In this document: in pieces, positions 25,474 through 34,258 of the stretch | Position numbering within the stretch: position 1 is the first letter of the stretch | Layout: every line of letters begins with the position of its first letter | Assembly (NCBI GenBank): GCA_024682555.1 | Contig: JAIKZD010000098.1 | Span: 1 to 34,339 of the forward strand | Direction of reading: 5' to 3' | DNA: 34,339 nucleotides | From: Lachnospiraceae bacterium | GTDB lineage: Bacteria; Bacillota; Clostridia; Lachnospirales; Lachnospiraceae | Translations under genes and position numbers: made by a program | Notes under the pieces: model-generated | What the model was told of the DNA's origin: nothing | The model's database searches: none | The model's input: the letters and a program-made list of their open reading frames with translations, nothing else

Positions 25474-28400
25474 TACTCTTCACCTCCCCCGGTAAAGGTC
25501 CTGAAAGCCTCTATCCCTGCAGTATCCGGATCCGCACCTGCTTCTGTTTTCTCAGCTATCAGCCTCATTATCTCCTTATAATCCTCCGGAATGATCTTTT
25601 TAAAGTGTCCGATATAATGGTCATAATCCGAAAGGATCATTTTGCCCTTTTTTGATCCCGTTGCCTCAACATGCTCCTTGATGATCTTCTTAAGCTCCAG
25701 TGCCTCTTTCCGGTCCTTTATCTCTTCCATGCTCACAAGCTGCCTGTTCAGATTCTTATAAAGCCTGTTTTCTTCGTCAAGAACATAGGCTGTCCCGCCG
25801 CTCATACCTGCGGCAAAGTTCTTTCCGGTGCCTCCGAGGATCACCACTTTTCCGCCGGTCATGTATTCGCATCCGTGCTCCCCAACGCCTTCAACAACGG
25901 CTATGGCGCCGGAATTACGGACGGCAAATCTCTCTCCCGCCATTCCGGCTATAAAAACCTTTCCGGAAGTGGCTCCGTAAAGCGCCACATTTCCTATGAT
26001 GATATTCTCATCCGGATCATACTTTGCTTCCTTCGGTGCCGAAATGATGAGTTTTCCTCCTGACAGCCCTTTTCCGAAATAATCATTGGAATCACCCGAT
26101 AATGACAGGGTGAGACCTGCCGGGATAAAGGCTCCGAAGCTCTGTCCTCCCGAACCGGTACAGTTTATCCTTATGCTGTCCTCCGAAAGACCTTCAGGGT
26201 GAAGCCTTGTGATCTCGGTCCCGAGAAGGGTTCCGAAGGCCCTGTCGGTGCTGCTTAGGCCTACCGAAAGCTCCGCCTTTTCTCCTTTGTTAAGAGCGCC
26301 CTGTATCTTTTTTGACTTAAGAAGCACGGTTTCATCCCTTGTCTTTTCAAGTTCAAAATCATAAAGATCCTTTTCTTCATGAGAGAGGGGCTCCCCTTCC
26401 ATATGAAGGAGTATCCCCGAGAGATCCAGCTTTTTCTCCCTTTCCGAAAGATCTCCTCTTACCTTTAAGAGATCGCTTCTGCCCACAAGACCGCTTACGG
26501 TCCTAATGCCGAGATCTGCCATTATCTCCCTTAAGGATCTTGCGATAAAATGCATGAAGTTCTCAACGTATTCCGGTTTTCCCGAAAACCTCTTTCTAAG
26601 CTTCGGGTTCTGGGTCGCGATACCCATGGGACAGGTATCCGACTGACACTGTCTCATCATCACACAGCCTAAGGTTATGAGAGGTGCCGTGGCAAATCCG
26701 AATTCCTCTGCCCCGAGCATTGCGGCTATTGCAACATCCCGTCCCGACATCAGCTTTCCGTCTGTCTCCACCACTACCCTGTTCCTGAGCCCGTTGGCGA
26801 TCAGGGTCTGATGAGTCTCCGCCAGTCCCAGTTCCCAGGGAAGTCCCGCATTATGTATGGAAGAAAGAGGGGCCGCTCCGGTACCTCCGTCATATCCGGA
26901 TATGAGAACGACCGCGGCTCCTGCCTTTGCAACACCTGCCGCAACGGTTCCCACACCTGCCTCCGATACCAGCTTCACCGATATCCTGGCGTTTTTATTT
27001 GCGCATTTCAGATCATAGATGAGCTGCGCAAGATCTTCTATGGAATAGATATCATGATGAGGCGGAGGGGAGATCAGGCTGACACCGGGGGTGGAGTGTC
27101 TTGTTTTAGCGATCCAGGGATATACCTTCCTTCCCGGAAGATGCCCGCCTTCACCGGGCTTTGCTCCCTGTGCCATCTTGATCTGTATTTCCTTTGCGCT
27201 TACGAGATATCTGCCGGTCACGCCGAACCTTCCGCTTGCCACCTGTTTGATGGCAGAGCTCCTGTCATCATCCGTTCCCGCCGATTCTATGCGCTCATCG
27301 CTTTCTCCGCCCTCTCCGCTGTTGCTCTTGCCCTTCAGGCGGTTCATGGCTATGGCCAGGGTCTGATGGGCTTCCTCCGAAATGGAGCCGTAGGACATGG
27401 CACCGGTCTTGAATCTCTTTACTATCTCTTCTTCGCTCTCCACTTCATCAAGAGGTATGCCCTCCTTAGGAAAATCAAATTCAAGAAGGCTTCGGATATA
27501 GCCCGTCGATTCTCCGTTGACCATGGACTCATACTCTTTGAATCTTTCATAATTTCCTTCTCTGGCTGCAAGCTGCAGCATATGGATGGTCTGAGGGTTG
27601 TATCTGTGATGCTCTCCCCGCGAGCGTTCCCTGTGCCTTCCCGTGGAGGAAAGCTCAAGGTCACACTTTCTGCCAAGGGGATCAAAGGCTTTGCTGTGCT
27701 GGCTGTCCGAGGCCTTACCTATATCCTCGAGAGTGATGCCGCCGATACGGCTTACGGTTCCCGTAAAATAATCATTTATGACCTCTTTAGAGATACCGAT
27801 GGCCTCGAAGATCTTGCTGCCCTGATAGGATCTCACGGTGGATATTCCCATCTTGGAGGCCGTCTTTACGATACCCGAGATTATGGCATTGTCATAATCC
27901 CTGACTGCCGCATAGTAATCCTTATCAAGCAGTCCGTCTTTTACAAGCTGTGCTATGGAAGCATGGGCAAGATAAGGATTCACGGCCGAGGCCCCGTATC
28001 CTAAGAGTGTTGCAAAATGATGTACCTCCCTTGGTTCTCCGGATTCCACAACAAGAGACATGGCCGTACATTTTCTTGTGTCCACCAGATGCTTGTGCAC
28101 CGCAGAAACAGCAAGAAGCGAAGGTATGGACACATGGTTCTCATCCACTCCCCGGTCGGAGAGGATCAGGATGTTTGCTCCCTCCCTGTAGGCCCTGTCC
28201 ACTTCTACAAAAAGATGATCTATGACCCTCTTCATGGGCATGCCCTTATAGAAGAGTATGGAAACCTTTGCCGCCTTAAACCCTTCTTTACTGATATGTT
28301 CGATCTTCATAAGATCAAGATCGGTAAGTATGGGATTATTTATCTTAAGGACATGGCAGTTACCGGGCACCTCTTTAAGGAGATTCCCGTTCTTTCCAAG

Positions 28401-30026
28401 ATAAACAGCCCTTGATGTTACGATCTCTTCCCGCTGCGCATCGATGGGGGGATTGGTAACCTGGGCAAAAAGCTGCTTGAAATAATAGAATAAAGGCTGA
28501 TACTGCCCCGAAAGAGCAGCTATGGGCGTATCTATACCCATGGAGCCTATGGCCTCAATGCCGTTTAATGCCATGGGCAGGATGCTGTCATGATAATTCT
28601 CCCAGGTGTATCCGAAGGCCTTCTGAAGCTTTTTTAACTCTTCCCTGTCATATTCCGGGACCTTCTTATTGGGTATTTTTAAGGAGGAAAGTGTTACAAG
28701 CCTGCTGTCAAGCCATTCTCCATAGGGCTTTCCATGGGCGTATTTTTCCTTCAGTTCTTCATCGGTTATGAGCTTCTTCTGCTTCGTATCCACAAGGAGC
28801 AGTTTTCCGGGATGAAGTCTTTCCTTTTTGAGTATATGATCCTCGGGGAGATCAAGGACCCCCACTTCTGAGGAAAGGATAAGCCTTCCGTCGTCCATGA
28901 TATAATACCTCGAAGGTCTCAGACCGTTTCGGTCAAGAATGGCCCCCATAACATCCCCGTCGGAAAAAACGATGGAAGCAGGCCCGTCCCAGGGCTCCAT
29001 CATGGTGGCATAATACTGGTAAAAATCTCTTTCCTCCTGGGACAGGGTCTCATTATGAGCCCAGGGTTCGGGGATCATGATGGCTGCCGCAAGCGCAATG
29101 GGCATGCCGCACATCACCAAAAACTCCAGAACATTGTCAAGCATGGCCGAATCGGATCCGCTCTGTGAAATGACAGGCAATACCTTTGTCATATCCTCCT
29201 CCGAAAAGGCATCCGTATGCATGGTCTCTTCACGGGCAAGCATCTTGTCCGCATTGCCCTTTATGGTATTGATCTCACCGTTATGTACAATGAACCTGTT
29301 TGGATGAGCTCTGTTCCAGCTGGGAAGAGTGTTTGTGGAAAATCTGGAATGGACCATGGCAATGGCCGACTCGTAACGGGGATCCTCAAGATCCTTAAAG
29401 AAGAGCCTCAGCTGCTTAACCAGGAACATTCCCTTATAAACTATGGTCCTGCAGGAAAGTGAAGGCACATAGGTGTTTGCGCTGCTCTGTTCAAACTCCC
29501 TGCGGACTATATAAAGCTTCCTGTCAAAATCGGAATCCTCCTTTATTTCCTCCGGTCTTTCAATGAATGCCTGATATATGTTCGGCATGCATTCAAGTGC
29601 CTTTGAGCCAAGTACGGAGGGATCGGAATCCACCTTTCTCCAGGTAATAAGATTAAGCCCCGCCTTTCTTAAGATGATCTCAAACATTGAGCGTGCCTGT
29701 CTCATATCAAGCTCATTCTGCGGAAAGAAAAATACACCTACTCCGTATCCTCTTTCCGCGGGGAGCGTTATACCCTCTTCACTGAGCTTTTCCGAAAAGA
29801 ACCTGTGAGGGATCTGGGTGAGTATGCCTACGCCGTCTCCTGTTTTTCCCTCAGCATCCTTACCTGCCCTGTGCTCCAGTCTCTCAACGATAAGGAGGGC
29901 GTCATCCACAAGCCTGTGACTCTTTTTCCCTTCAATATCGATGATCGCTCCTATCCCACAGTTATCATGTTCAAAAGAAGGATCATACAATCCTTTATTT
30001 CCGATGGTTTCAAACTGATCTGACAT
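25473..30026 (-). CDS. gltB: Glutamate synthase large subunit
   Basis: A 1517-residue GOGAT subunit: glutamine + 2-oxoglutarate to two glutamate. A 22-residue propeptide precedes the nucleophile Cys23 (DNCGIGAIIDIEGK) of the class II amidotransferase domain. Further along are a central domain, the FMN-binding synthase domain (YGSISEEAHQTLAIAMNRLK, GAKPGEGGHLPGRKVYPWIA, SGYDGGTGAAPLSS), the 3Fe-4S cysteines CVMMRQCQSDTC, and the C-terminal GxGxG beta-helix. AGGAGTGA precedes the ATG. It is transcribed from its own strong promoter through a leader with ANTAR-type hairpins and a terminator, so expression should depend on antitermination. Confidence 0.97.
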   Translation of the reverse strand: MSDQFETIGNKGLYDPSFEHDNCGIGAIIDIEGKKSHRLVDDALLIVERLEHRAGKDAEGKTGDGVGILTQIPHRFFSEKLSEEGITLPAERGYGVGVFFFPQNELDMRQARSMFEIILRKAGLNLITWRKVDSDPSVLGSKALECMPNIYQAFIERPEEIKEDSDFDRKLYIVRREFEQSSANTYVPSLSCRTIVYKGMFLVKQLRLFFKDLEDPRYESAIAMVHSRFSTNTLPSWNRAHPNRFIVHNGEINTIKGNADKMLAREETMHTDAFSEEDMTKVLPVISQSGSDSAMLDNVLEFLVMCGMPIALAAAIMIPEPWAHNETLSQEERDFYQYYATMMEPWDGPASIVFSDGDVMGAILDRNGLRPSRYYIMDDGRLILSSEVGVLDLPEDHILKKERLHPGKLLLVDTKQKKLITDEELKEKYAHGKPYGEWLDSRLVTLSSLKIPNKKVPEYDREELKKLQKAFGYTWENYHDSILPMALNGIEAIGSMGIDTPIAALSGQYQPLFYYFKQLFAQVTNPPIDAQREEIVTSRAVYLGKNGNLLKEVPGNCHVLKINNPILTDLDLMKIEHISKEGFKAAKVSILFYKGMPMKRVIDHLFVEVDRAYREGANILILSDRGVDENHVSIPSLLAVSAVHKHLVDTRKCTAMSLVVESGEPREVHHFATLLGYGASAVNPYLAHASIAQLVKDGLLDKDYYAAVRDYDNAIISGIVKTASKMGISTVRSYQGSKIFEAIGISKEVINDYFTGTVSRIGGITLEDIGKASDSQHSKAFDPLGRKCDLELSSTGRHRERSRGEHHRYNPQTIHMLQLAAREGNYERFKEYESMVNGESTGYIRSLLEFDFPKEGIPLDEVESEEEIVKRFKTGAMSYGSISEEAHQTLAIAMNRLKGKSNSGEGGESDERIESAGTDDDRSSAIKQVASGRFGVTGRYLVSAKEIQIKMAQGAKPGEGGHLPGRKVYPWIAKTRHSTPGVSLISPPPHHDIYSIEDLAQLIYDLKCANKNARISVKLVSEAGVGTVAAGVAKAGAAVVLISGYDGGTGAAPLSSIHNAGLPWELGLAETHQTLIANGLRNRVVVETDGKLMSGRDVAIAAMLGAEEFGFATAPLITLGCVMMRQCQSDTCPMGIATQNPKLRKRFSGKPEYVENFMHFIARSLREIMADLGIRTVSGLVGRSDLLKVRGDLSEREKKLDLSGILLHMEGEPLSHEEKDLYDFELEKTRDETVLLKSKKIQGALNKGEKAELSVGLSSTDRAFGTLLGTEITRLHPEGLSEDSIRINCTGSGGQSFGAFIPAGLTLSLSGDSNDYFGKGLSGGKLIISAPKEAKYDPDENIIIGNVALYGATSGKVFIAGMAGERFAVRNSGAIAVVEGVGEHGCEYMTGGKVVILGGTGKNFAAGMSGGTAYVLDEENRLYKNLNRQLVSMEEIKDRKEALELKKIIKEHVEATGSKKGKMILSDYDHYIGHFKKIIPEDYKEIMRLIAEKTEAGADPDTAGIEAFRTFTGGGEE

Positions 30027-30060
30027 GATACATCACTCCTTTGACCGACGGCCCTGCGAT

Positions 30061-30101
30061 AAAAAAAGGCGTCCAAGGTTGTCAAACAACCTTAAGACGC
30101 C
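30061..30101 (-). terminator. Leader terminator (attenuator) upstream of gltB
   Basis: The minus strand forms GGCGTC / GACGCC continuing into AAGGTTG / CAACCTT around a TTTGA loop, 13 bp with a small 2x1 internal loop, followed by seven T (30061-30067). It lies between the gltB promoter and the ribosome site, so it should abort transcription by default. Its 5' arm shares bases 30094-30101 with the second ANTAR hairpin. Confidence 0.92.
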
Positions 30102-30109
30102 ATTGCCTT
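30094..30109 (-). promoter_or_regulatory. ANTAR target hairpin P2 (gltB leader)
   Basis: Minus-strand AAGGC pairs with GTCTT (one G-U) around the six-base loop AATGGC, which has A at position 1 and G at position 4 as ANTAR proteins require. Forming it removes the GGCGTC arm of the terminator, the expected antitermination switch. Confidence 0.82.
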
Positions 30110-30139
30110 CTAACTGTATGCTATATAAAAACCTGATCC

Positions 30140-30157
30140 AATGTCCCCTTTGACATT
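30140..30157 (-). promoter_or_regulatory. ANTAR target hairpin P1 (gltB leader)
   Basis: Minus-strand AATGTC pairs perfectly with GACATT around the six-base loop AAAGGG (A1, G4). It begins about where transcription should start and is separated by 30 nt from P2. Paired A1/G4 hexaloop hairpins are the established ANTAR recognition element. Confidence 0.85.
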
Positions 30158-30163
30158 AGAAAA

Positions 30164-30192
30164 ATTATACAGTAGCAAAGAATAACAGTCAA
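30164..30192 (-). promoter_or_regulatory. Sigma-A promoter of gltB
   Basis: The minus strand reads TTGACT (30187-30192), a 17-nt spacer and TATAAT (30164-30169): 5 of 6 and 6 of 6 matches at optimal spacing. Start of transcription is predicted near 30157, the first base of hairpin P1. It is the strongest promoter in the window. Confidence 0.9.
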
Positions 30193-30222
30193 GGCATTAT
30201 TTTATTTTATCAGTTACTTTAG

Positions 30223-31980
30223 TTACTCCACATCCTGCAGGGCATCATAGTTCTCTTCGCCGGTCCTTATCTTAACTACCCTGCTCACTGGATATACAAA
30301 GATCTTTCCGTCTCCGATCTTTCCGGTATAAAGGGTCTTCTTGGCGGTTTCTATCACGCTGTCCACGGGGATCTTCGAAACAACAACCTCAAGCTTTATC
30401 TTGGGTAAAAGTGTCATATCCATCTCAACACCACGGTACATCTGTCCGGCACCCTTTTCGATGCCGCAGCCCGTAACCTGAGTAACCGTGATACCTGTAA
30501 CACCCAGCTCGTTGAGCGCTCTCTTGATCTTGTCATATCTTGAAAGCTTGGTAATGATAACCACTTTATTGATGCCCGTATCAAGGCTCGTACCCTTAAC
30601 GGTCTCCGCTGTATTTACGACCCTGACCGAAGCATTCCTTGCAGCCTCCGAGGCCTGTTCATATTCCGGTACGCCGAGACTCGTATTCTCGTTTGCCGTC
30701 ATGGCCGCACTCGATATATCCACTATTGAGAATCCCGCATAGGCCGATGTAAGACCGTGTTCTTTCACATCAAGGCCTTCTATCTCCTCTTCCTCACTGA
30801 CCCTGAGTCCGAAGATCGCCTTTATGACCGTAAAGACGATGAACATTCCCAATGCCGCCCAGGCTGCAACTGCCGCAAAACCGAGAAGCTGTATGAGAAG
30901 AAGCTTTACACCGCCGCCGTAGAAAAGGCCGGTGAGCTCACAGTCCGGAGCCGAAGGAGTTGCAAAAAGACCTACCGCTATGGTTCCCCAGATACCGTTT
31001 ATCATGTGTACGGCAACGGCTCCCACGGGGTCGTCGATGTGCAGCTTGTAATCCAGGAACCATACTCCGAAGCATACCAGAAGTCCGGCAACCGCTCCTA
31101 TTATGATGGAACCCAGAGCATCGGTCACATCACAGCCTGCGGTTATGGCAACAAGTCCCGCAAGTGATGCGTTTAAGCACATGGAAACATCGGGCTTTCC
31201 GAATTTTAACCAGGTAAAGATCATACAGACAACGGTGGCAATTGAAGGTGCTATGGTGGTCGTTACAAACACCGAAGCCAGCTGATCCACCGATGTACAG
31301 GCTGCACCGTTAAATCCGTACCACCCTAACCACAGGATGAATACTCCCAGGGCACCTACCACAATGTTATGACCGGGAAAAGCATTAACCTTTACGATCT
31401 TTCCCTTTGAATCCTTCTCAAATTTCCCAATACGGGGTCCCACCATCTTAGCTCCCACTATGGCTGCGATACCGCCCACCATATGGATAGCACAGGATCC
31501 CGCAAAATCATGGAACCCAAGCTGTGAGAGCCATCCGCCTCCCCAGATCCAGTGAGCCTCGATGGGATAGATCAGGGCAGAGATAACCGCCGAATAAACG
31601 CAATAGCTTAAGAACTTCGTCCGTTCTGCCATTGCCCCGGATACTATGGTGGCGGTGGTTGCGCAGAACACCAGGTTAAACACGAAGTTTGACCAGTCAA
31701 AGCTTTCATATGCGGTAAAAATATCAAGACCGGGCTTTCCTATGAAGCCGAACATATCCTCACCCAGTAACAGACCGAACCCTATAAGGATGAAGACCGC
31801 ACAGCCTATGCAGAAATCCATCAGGTTCTTCATAAGGATGTTTCCCGCATTCTTGGCCCTTGCAAAACCTGCCTCCACCATGGCAAAGCCTGCCTGCATC
31901 CAGAACACCAGAGCGGCACCTATCAGAAACCACACCGCAAACAGTTCACCGTCAACCGCTTTCAAAATTTCCTCTGTCAT
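30223..31980 (-). CDS. Ammonium transporter with fused PII (GlnK-like) domain
   Basis: A 585-residue membrane protein. Residues 1-395 are an Amt channel with eleven hydrophobic segments, the twin pore histidines (CAIHMVGG, His166; VAVHMINGIWG, His325) and the Amt C-terminal motif GLDVKEHGLTSAYAGF. A linker (about 420-468) leads to a PII domain (469-580) with NKVVIITKLSRYDKIKRAL and TGKIGDGKIFVYPVSRVVKI. In most bacteria GlnK is separate and plugs Amt through its T-loop. Here the T-loop reads GCGIEKGAGQMYRGVEMD: the uridylylation Tyr51 (E. coli numbering) is Met, and Gln39, which helps bind Mg and 2-oxoglutarate, is Glu; Lys58 is kept. No uridylyl control is therefore expected. GAGGAGA precedes the ATG. 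The leader contains a terminator. Confidence 0.95.
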   Translation of the reverse strand: MTEEILKAVDGELFAVWFLIGAALVFWMQAGFAMVEAGFARAKNAGNILMKNLMDFCIGCAVFILIGFGLLLGEDMFGFIGKPGLDIFTAYESFDWSNFVFNLVFCATTATIVSGAMAERTKFLSYCVYSAVISALIYPIEAHWIWGGGWLSQLGFHDFAGSCAIHMVGGIAAIVGAKMVGPRIGKFEKDSKGKIVKVNAFPGHNIVVGALGVFILWLGWYGFNGAACTSVDQLASVFVTTTIAPSIATVVCMIFTWLKFGKPDVSMCLNASLAGLVAITAGCDVTDALGSIIIGAVAGLLVCFGVWFLDYKLHIDDPVGAVAVHMINGIWGTIAVGLFATPSAPDCELTGLFYGGGVKLLLIQLLGFAAVAAWAALGMFIVFTVIKAIFGLRVSEEEEIEGLDVKEHGLTSAYAGFSIVDISSAAMTANENTSLGVPEYEQASEAARNASVRVVNTAETVKGTSLDTGINKVVIITKLSRYDKIKRALNELGVTGITVTQVTGCGIEKGAGQMYRGVEMDMTLLPKIKLEVVVSKIPVDSVIETAKKTLYTGKIGDGKIFVYPVSRVVKIRTGEENYDALQDVE

Positions 31981-32009
31981 AATATCATCTCCTCACTTAT
32001 TAATTTAAC

Positions 32010-32031
32010 GATGATCTTTAAAAAGATCATC
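32010..32031 (-). promoter_or_regulatory. Perfect inverted repeat in the amt leader
   Basis: The minus strand reads GATGATCTTT TT AAAGATCATC, a 10-bp palindrome lying directly after the terminator U-tract and 20 nt before the amt ribosome site. It may be a second stem of the attenuator or an operator for a dimeric repressor. I do not recognise it. Confidence 0.6.
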
Positions 32032-32083
32032 AAAAAAGGTCATCCCCGGCGCGTCAGAGTAACCACGCCATTGTGGGATGACC
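32032..32083 (-). terminator. Leader terminator between glnN and amt
   Basis: The minus strand pairs GGTCATCCC (5' arm, plus 32075-32083) with GGGATGACC (32038-32046), followed by six T (32032-32037). The loop holds a nested GGCGTG/CGCGCC stem. It lies after glnN and before amt, so it both ends the glnN transcript and can attenuate amt. The 5' arm overlaps the AATGGC hairpin. Confidence 0.85.
32063..32076 (-). promoter_or_regulatory. ANTAR P2-like hairpin in the amt leader
   Basis: Minus-strand CCAC pairs with GTGG around the hexaloop AATGGC, identical to the P2 loop of the gltB leader (both read CAATGGCGT). It uses bases of the terminator 5' arm, so it would act as an antiterminator stem. 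About 34 nt upstream lies AAAC/GTTT around a hexaloop GGTACA, in P1 position but without the A1/G4 pattern, so a full ANTAR site is not proven here. Confidence 0.65.
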
Positions 32084-32136
32084 CTTTTTTCCATTTTTGA
32101 TAACTCTTAAAAACTGTACCGTTTATGTCCCATTAT

Positions 32137-32164
32137 CCGGTTTAATATACCGACCGGTTTAATA
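32137..32164 (-). repeat. 11-bp direct repeat at the glnN 3' end
   Basis: TATTAAACCGG on the minus strand occurs twice (plus 32137-32147 and 32154-32164), 17 bp apart, overlapping the glnN stop codon. A candidate amt -10 (TATATT or GATAAT) lies within or beside it, without a good -35. It may be a paired binding site or a small duplication. Confidence 0.5.
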
Positions 32165-34258
32165 CACCGAAAACAGGATCTTTCCGTAACTGGGGAACGG
32201 CCAGCTCTCTTCGCTCGTGAGCATCTCGGCCTCATCAACATGCTTCCTTAAGTGTTCCATCTTCGGGATCACATCATCTCTGATGGCTTCCGAGGTCTTT
32301 CTTACATCATCGTAAGTCTTGATATCCTCCAGTGCCTTCTCAAGATCCTTTACTCTCTCAAGTATGTAATCCGTGAGCTCTGACAGCCTTTCCATGGTTG
32401 AGATCTCGTAGTTGCACTTTACATTACTGCTTACGGACTTCATAAGCGAGGTGGTCCTTGCGAGTCTCTGCAGATAATGCTCGATCGCGGGCAGGTAATT
32501 CTTTCTTACCATATCCACCATTGCGTGACCCTCTATGTTTACGGTCTTGCAGTAGTTCTCGAGCATGATCTCGCATCTGGACTGCAGCTCTGTCTCACTG
32601 AATACCTTATGGGAAACGAGCATATCAACGTTCTTCCTGTCAAGCAGATGCGGCATTGCATCCGGCGTTGTCTTAAGGTTTGAAAGGCCTCTTACCTCTG
32701 TTGCCTCTTTGACCCATTCCTCGCTGTAACCGTTTCCGTTAAAGAGGATCCTTTCGTGCTTTCCGATCACTTCCTTGATGAGCTCATGAAGCCTGGCCTC
32801 GAAATCATCCGCTCCTTCAAGTCTGTCCGCATACTGCTTTAAGCTTTCGGCAACAGCCGCGTTCAGCATGATATTGCAGCAGGCGATGCTGTTTGAGGAA
32901 CCGAGCGATCTGAACTCAAACTTATTTCCGGTAAAAGCAAACGGTGAAGTACGGTTACGGTCCGTTGTATCCCTTGAAAATCTCGGAAGGGAATGAACGC
33001 CGAGCTTTATGACTTCTTTTTCCTTGCCCTGATACGGTGTGTCATTCTTGATCGCATCAAGGATAGCGGAAAGCTCATCACCTAAGAAGACCGATATGAT
33101 CGCCGGAGGCGCCTCGTTTGCGCCGAGCCTGTGATCGTTCCCTGCAGTCGCAACGGAAAGACGGAGCAGATCCTGATAATCATCGACCGCCTGGATCACC
33201 GCGCATAAGAAAAGTAAAAACTGCGCGTTCTCATACGGGGTCTCGCCGGGTGAAAGAAGGTTTGTCCCGTCATCGGTTGCCATTGACCAGTTGTTGTGCT
33301 TGCCCGAGCCGTTTACTCCGGCAAAAGGCTTCTCATGAAGCAGGCAGACAAGTCCGTGCTTTCTTGCAACCTTCTGCATGATTTCCATGGTCAGCTGGTT
33401 GTTATCTGTCGCAATGTTAGTTGTCGAATAAATAGGTGCAAGTTCATGCTGTGCGGGCGCAACCTCGTTATGCTCGGTCTTTGCAAGGATCCCGAGCTTC
33501 CACAGCTCATTGTTCAGATCCTCCATGAACTCGGTGACTCTGGGCTTGATCACACCGAAATAGTGATCATCAAGCTCCTGGCCTTTCGGAGGCGCCGCTC
33601 CGAAAAGAGTCCTTCCTGTATATACAAGATCCGGCCGCTTGTCGAACATTTCCTTGTCTATAAGGAAGTATTCCTGCTCGGGACCTACGCTTGTCCTTAC
33701 ATATTTCGCGTCTTTTCCGAAGAGCTTCAGTATTCTCTTTGCCTGCCTGTTGAGGGCCTGCATCGACCGAAGCAACGGGGTCTTTTTATCGAGCGCGTCT
33801 CCCGAATAGGAACAGAAAGCCGTCGGGATACAGAATGTATGATCCTTGATAAACGCATAAGAGGTCGGATCCCATGCCGTATAGCCTCTTGCCTCGAAGG
33901 TTGCCCGAAGTCCTCCCGAAGGGAAGGATGAAGCATCAGGCTCGCCCTTTATAAGCTCCTTTCCTGAAAATTCCATGATAACTCCGCCGTCGGGTGAGGG
34001 TGTTATGAAGCTGTCATGCTTCTCGGCGGTCACGCCTGTAAGCGGCTGGAACCAGTGGGTAAAATGAGTGGCACCGTTTTCTACTGCCCAGTCTCTCATC
34101 TCTGCTGCCACAGCCTCGGCAACTTCCTCATCAAGCCTTGCATTCTCATCGATCGTTTTTCTCAGCGAATTATATACTTCCGCCGAAAGGCGTGATCTCA
34201 TCACCCTGTCATCAAAAACCATTGATCCGAATAATTCCGGTACGTTCTGTTTTCCCAT
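32159..34258 (-). CDS. glnN: Glutamine synthetase type III
   Basis: A 699-residue GSIII, the large dodecameric form common in Bacteroidetes and many Clostridia; makes glutamine from glutamate, ammonium and ATP. The GSIII N-terminus [15 protein letters not shown] is present, as are [15 protein letters not shown] (metal ligands), [30 protein letters not shown], and [13 protein letters not shown]. Catalytic regions look intact, so this is the likely working synthetase of the window, unlike the short GlnA-like protein 15 kb downstream. AGGAGG lies 6 nt before ATG 34258. It is followed by the amt-PII gene. Confidence 0.97.
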   Translation of the reverse strand: MGKQNVPELFGSMVFDDRVMRSRLSAEVYNSLRKTIDENARLDEEVAEAVAAEMRDWAVENGATHFTHWFQPLTGVTAEKHDSFITPSPDGGVIMEFSGKELIKGEPDASSFPSGGLRATFEARGYTAWDPTSYAFIKDHTFCIPTAFCSYSGDALDKKTPLLRSMQALNRQAKRILKLFGKDAKYVRTSVGPEQEYFLIDKEMFDKRPDLVYTGRTLFGAAPPKGQELDDHYFGVIKPRVTEFMEDLNNELWKLGILAKTEHNEVAPAQHELAPIYSTTNIATDNNQLTMEIMQKVARKHGLVCLLHEKPFAGVNGSGKHNNWSMATDDGTNLLSPGETPYENAQFLLFLCAVIQAVDDYQDLLRLSVATAGNDHRLGANEAPPAIISVFLGDELSAILDAIKNDTPYQGKEKEVIKLGVHSLPRFSRDTTDRNRTSPFAFTGNKFEFRSLGSSNSIACCNIMLNAAVAESLKQYADRLEGADDFEARLHELIKEVIGKHERILFNGNGYSEEWVKEATEVRGLSNLKTTPDAMPHLLDRKNVDMLVSHKVFSETELQSRCEIMLENYCKTVNIEGHAMVDMVRKNYLPAIEHYLQRLARTTSLMKSVSSNVKCNYEISTMERLSELTDYILERVKDLEKALEDIKTYDDVRKTSEAIRDDVIPKMEHLRKHVDEAEMLTSEESWPFPSYGKILFSVY

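Noticed and set aside
26811-28004. Plus-strand open frame of 397 codons opposite gltB
   Set aside because: It is antisense to the highly conserved FMN-domain coding region and has no ribosome site or family match, so it is a shadow frame.
30061-30157. T-box or other tRNA-sensing leader before gltB
   Set aside because: No T-box consensus sequence or specifier stem is present; the two A1/G4 hexaloops and the overlapping terminator fit ANTAR control instead.
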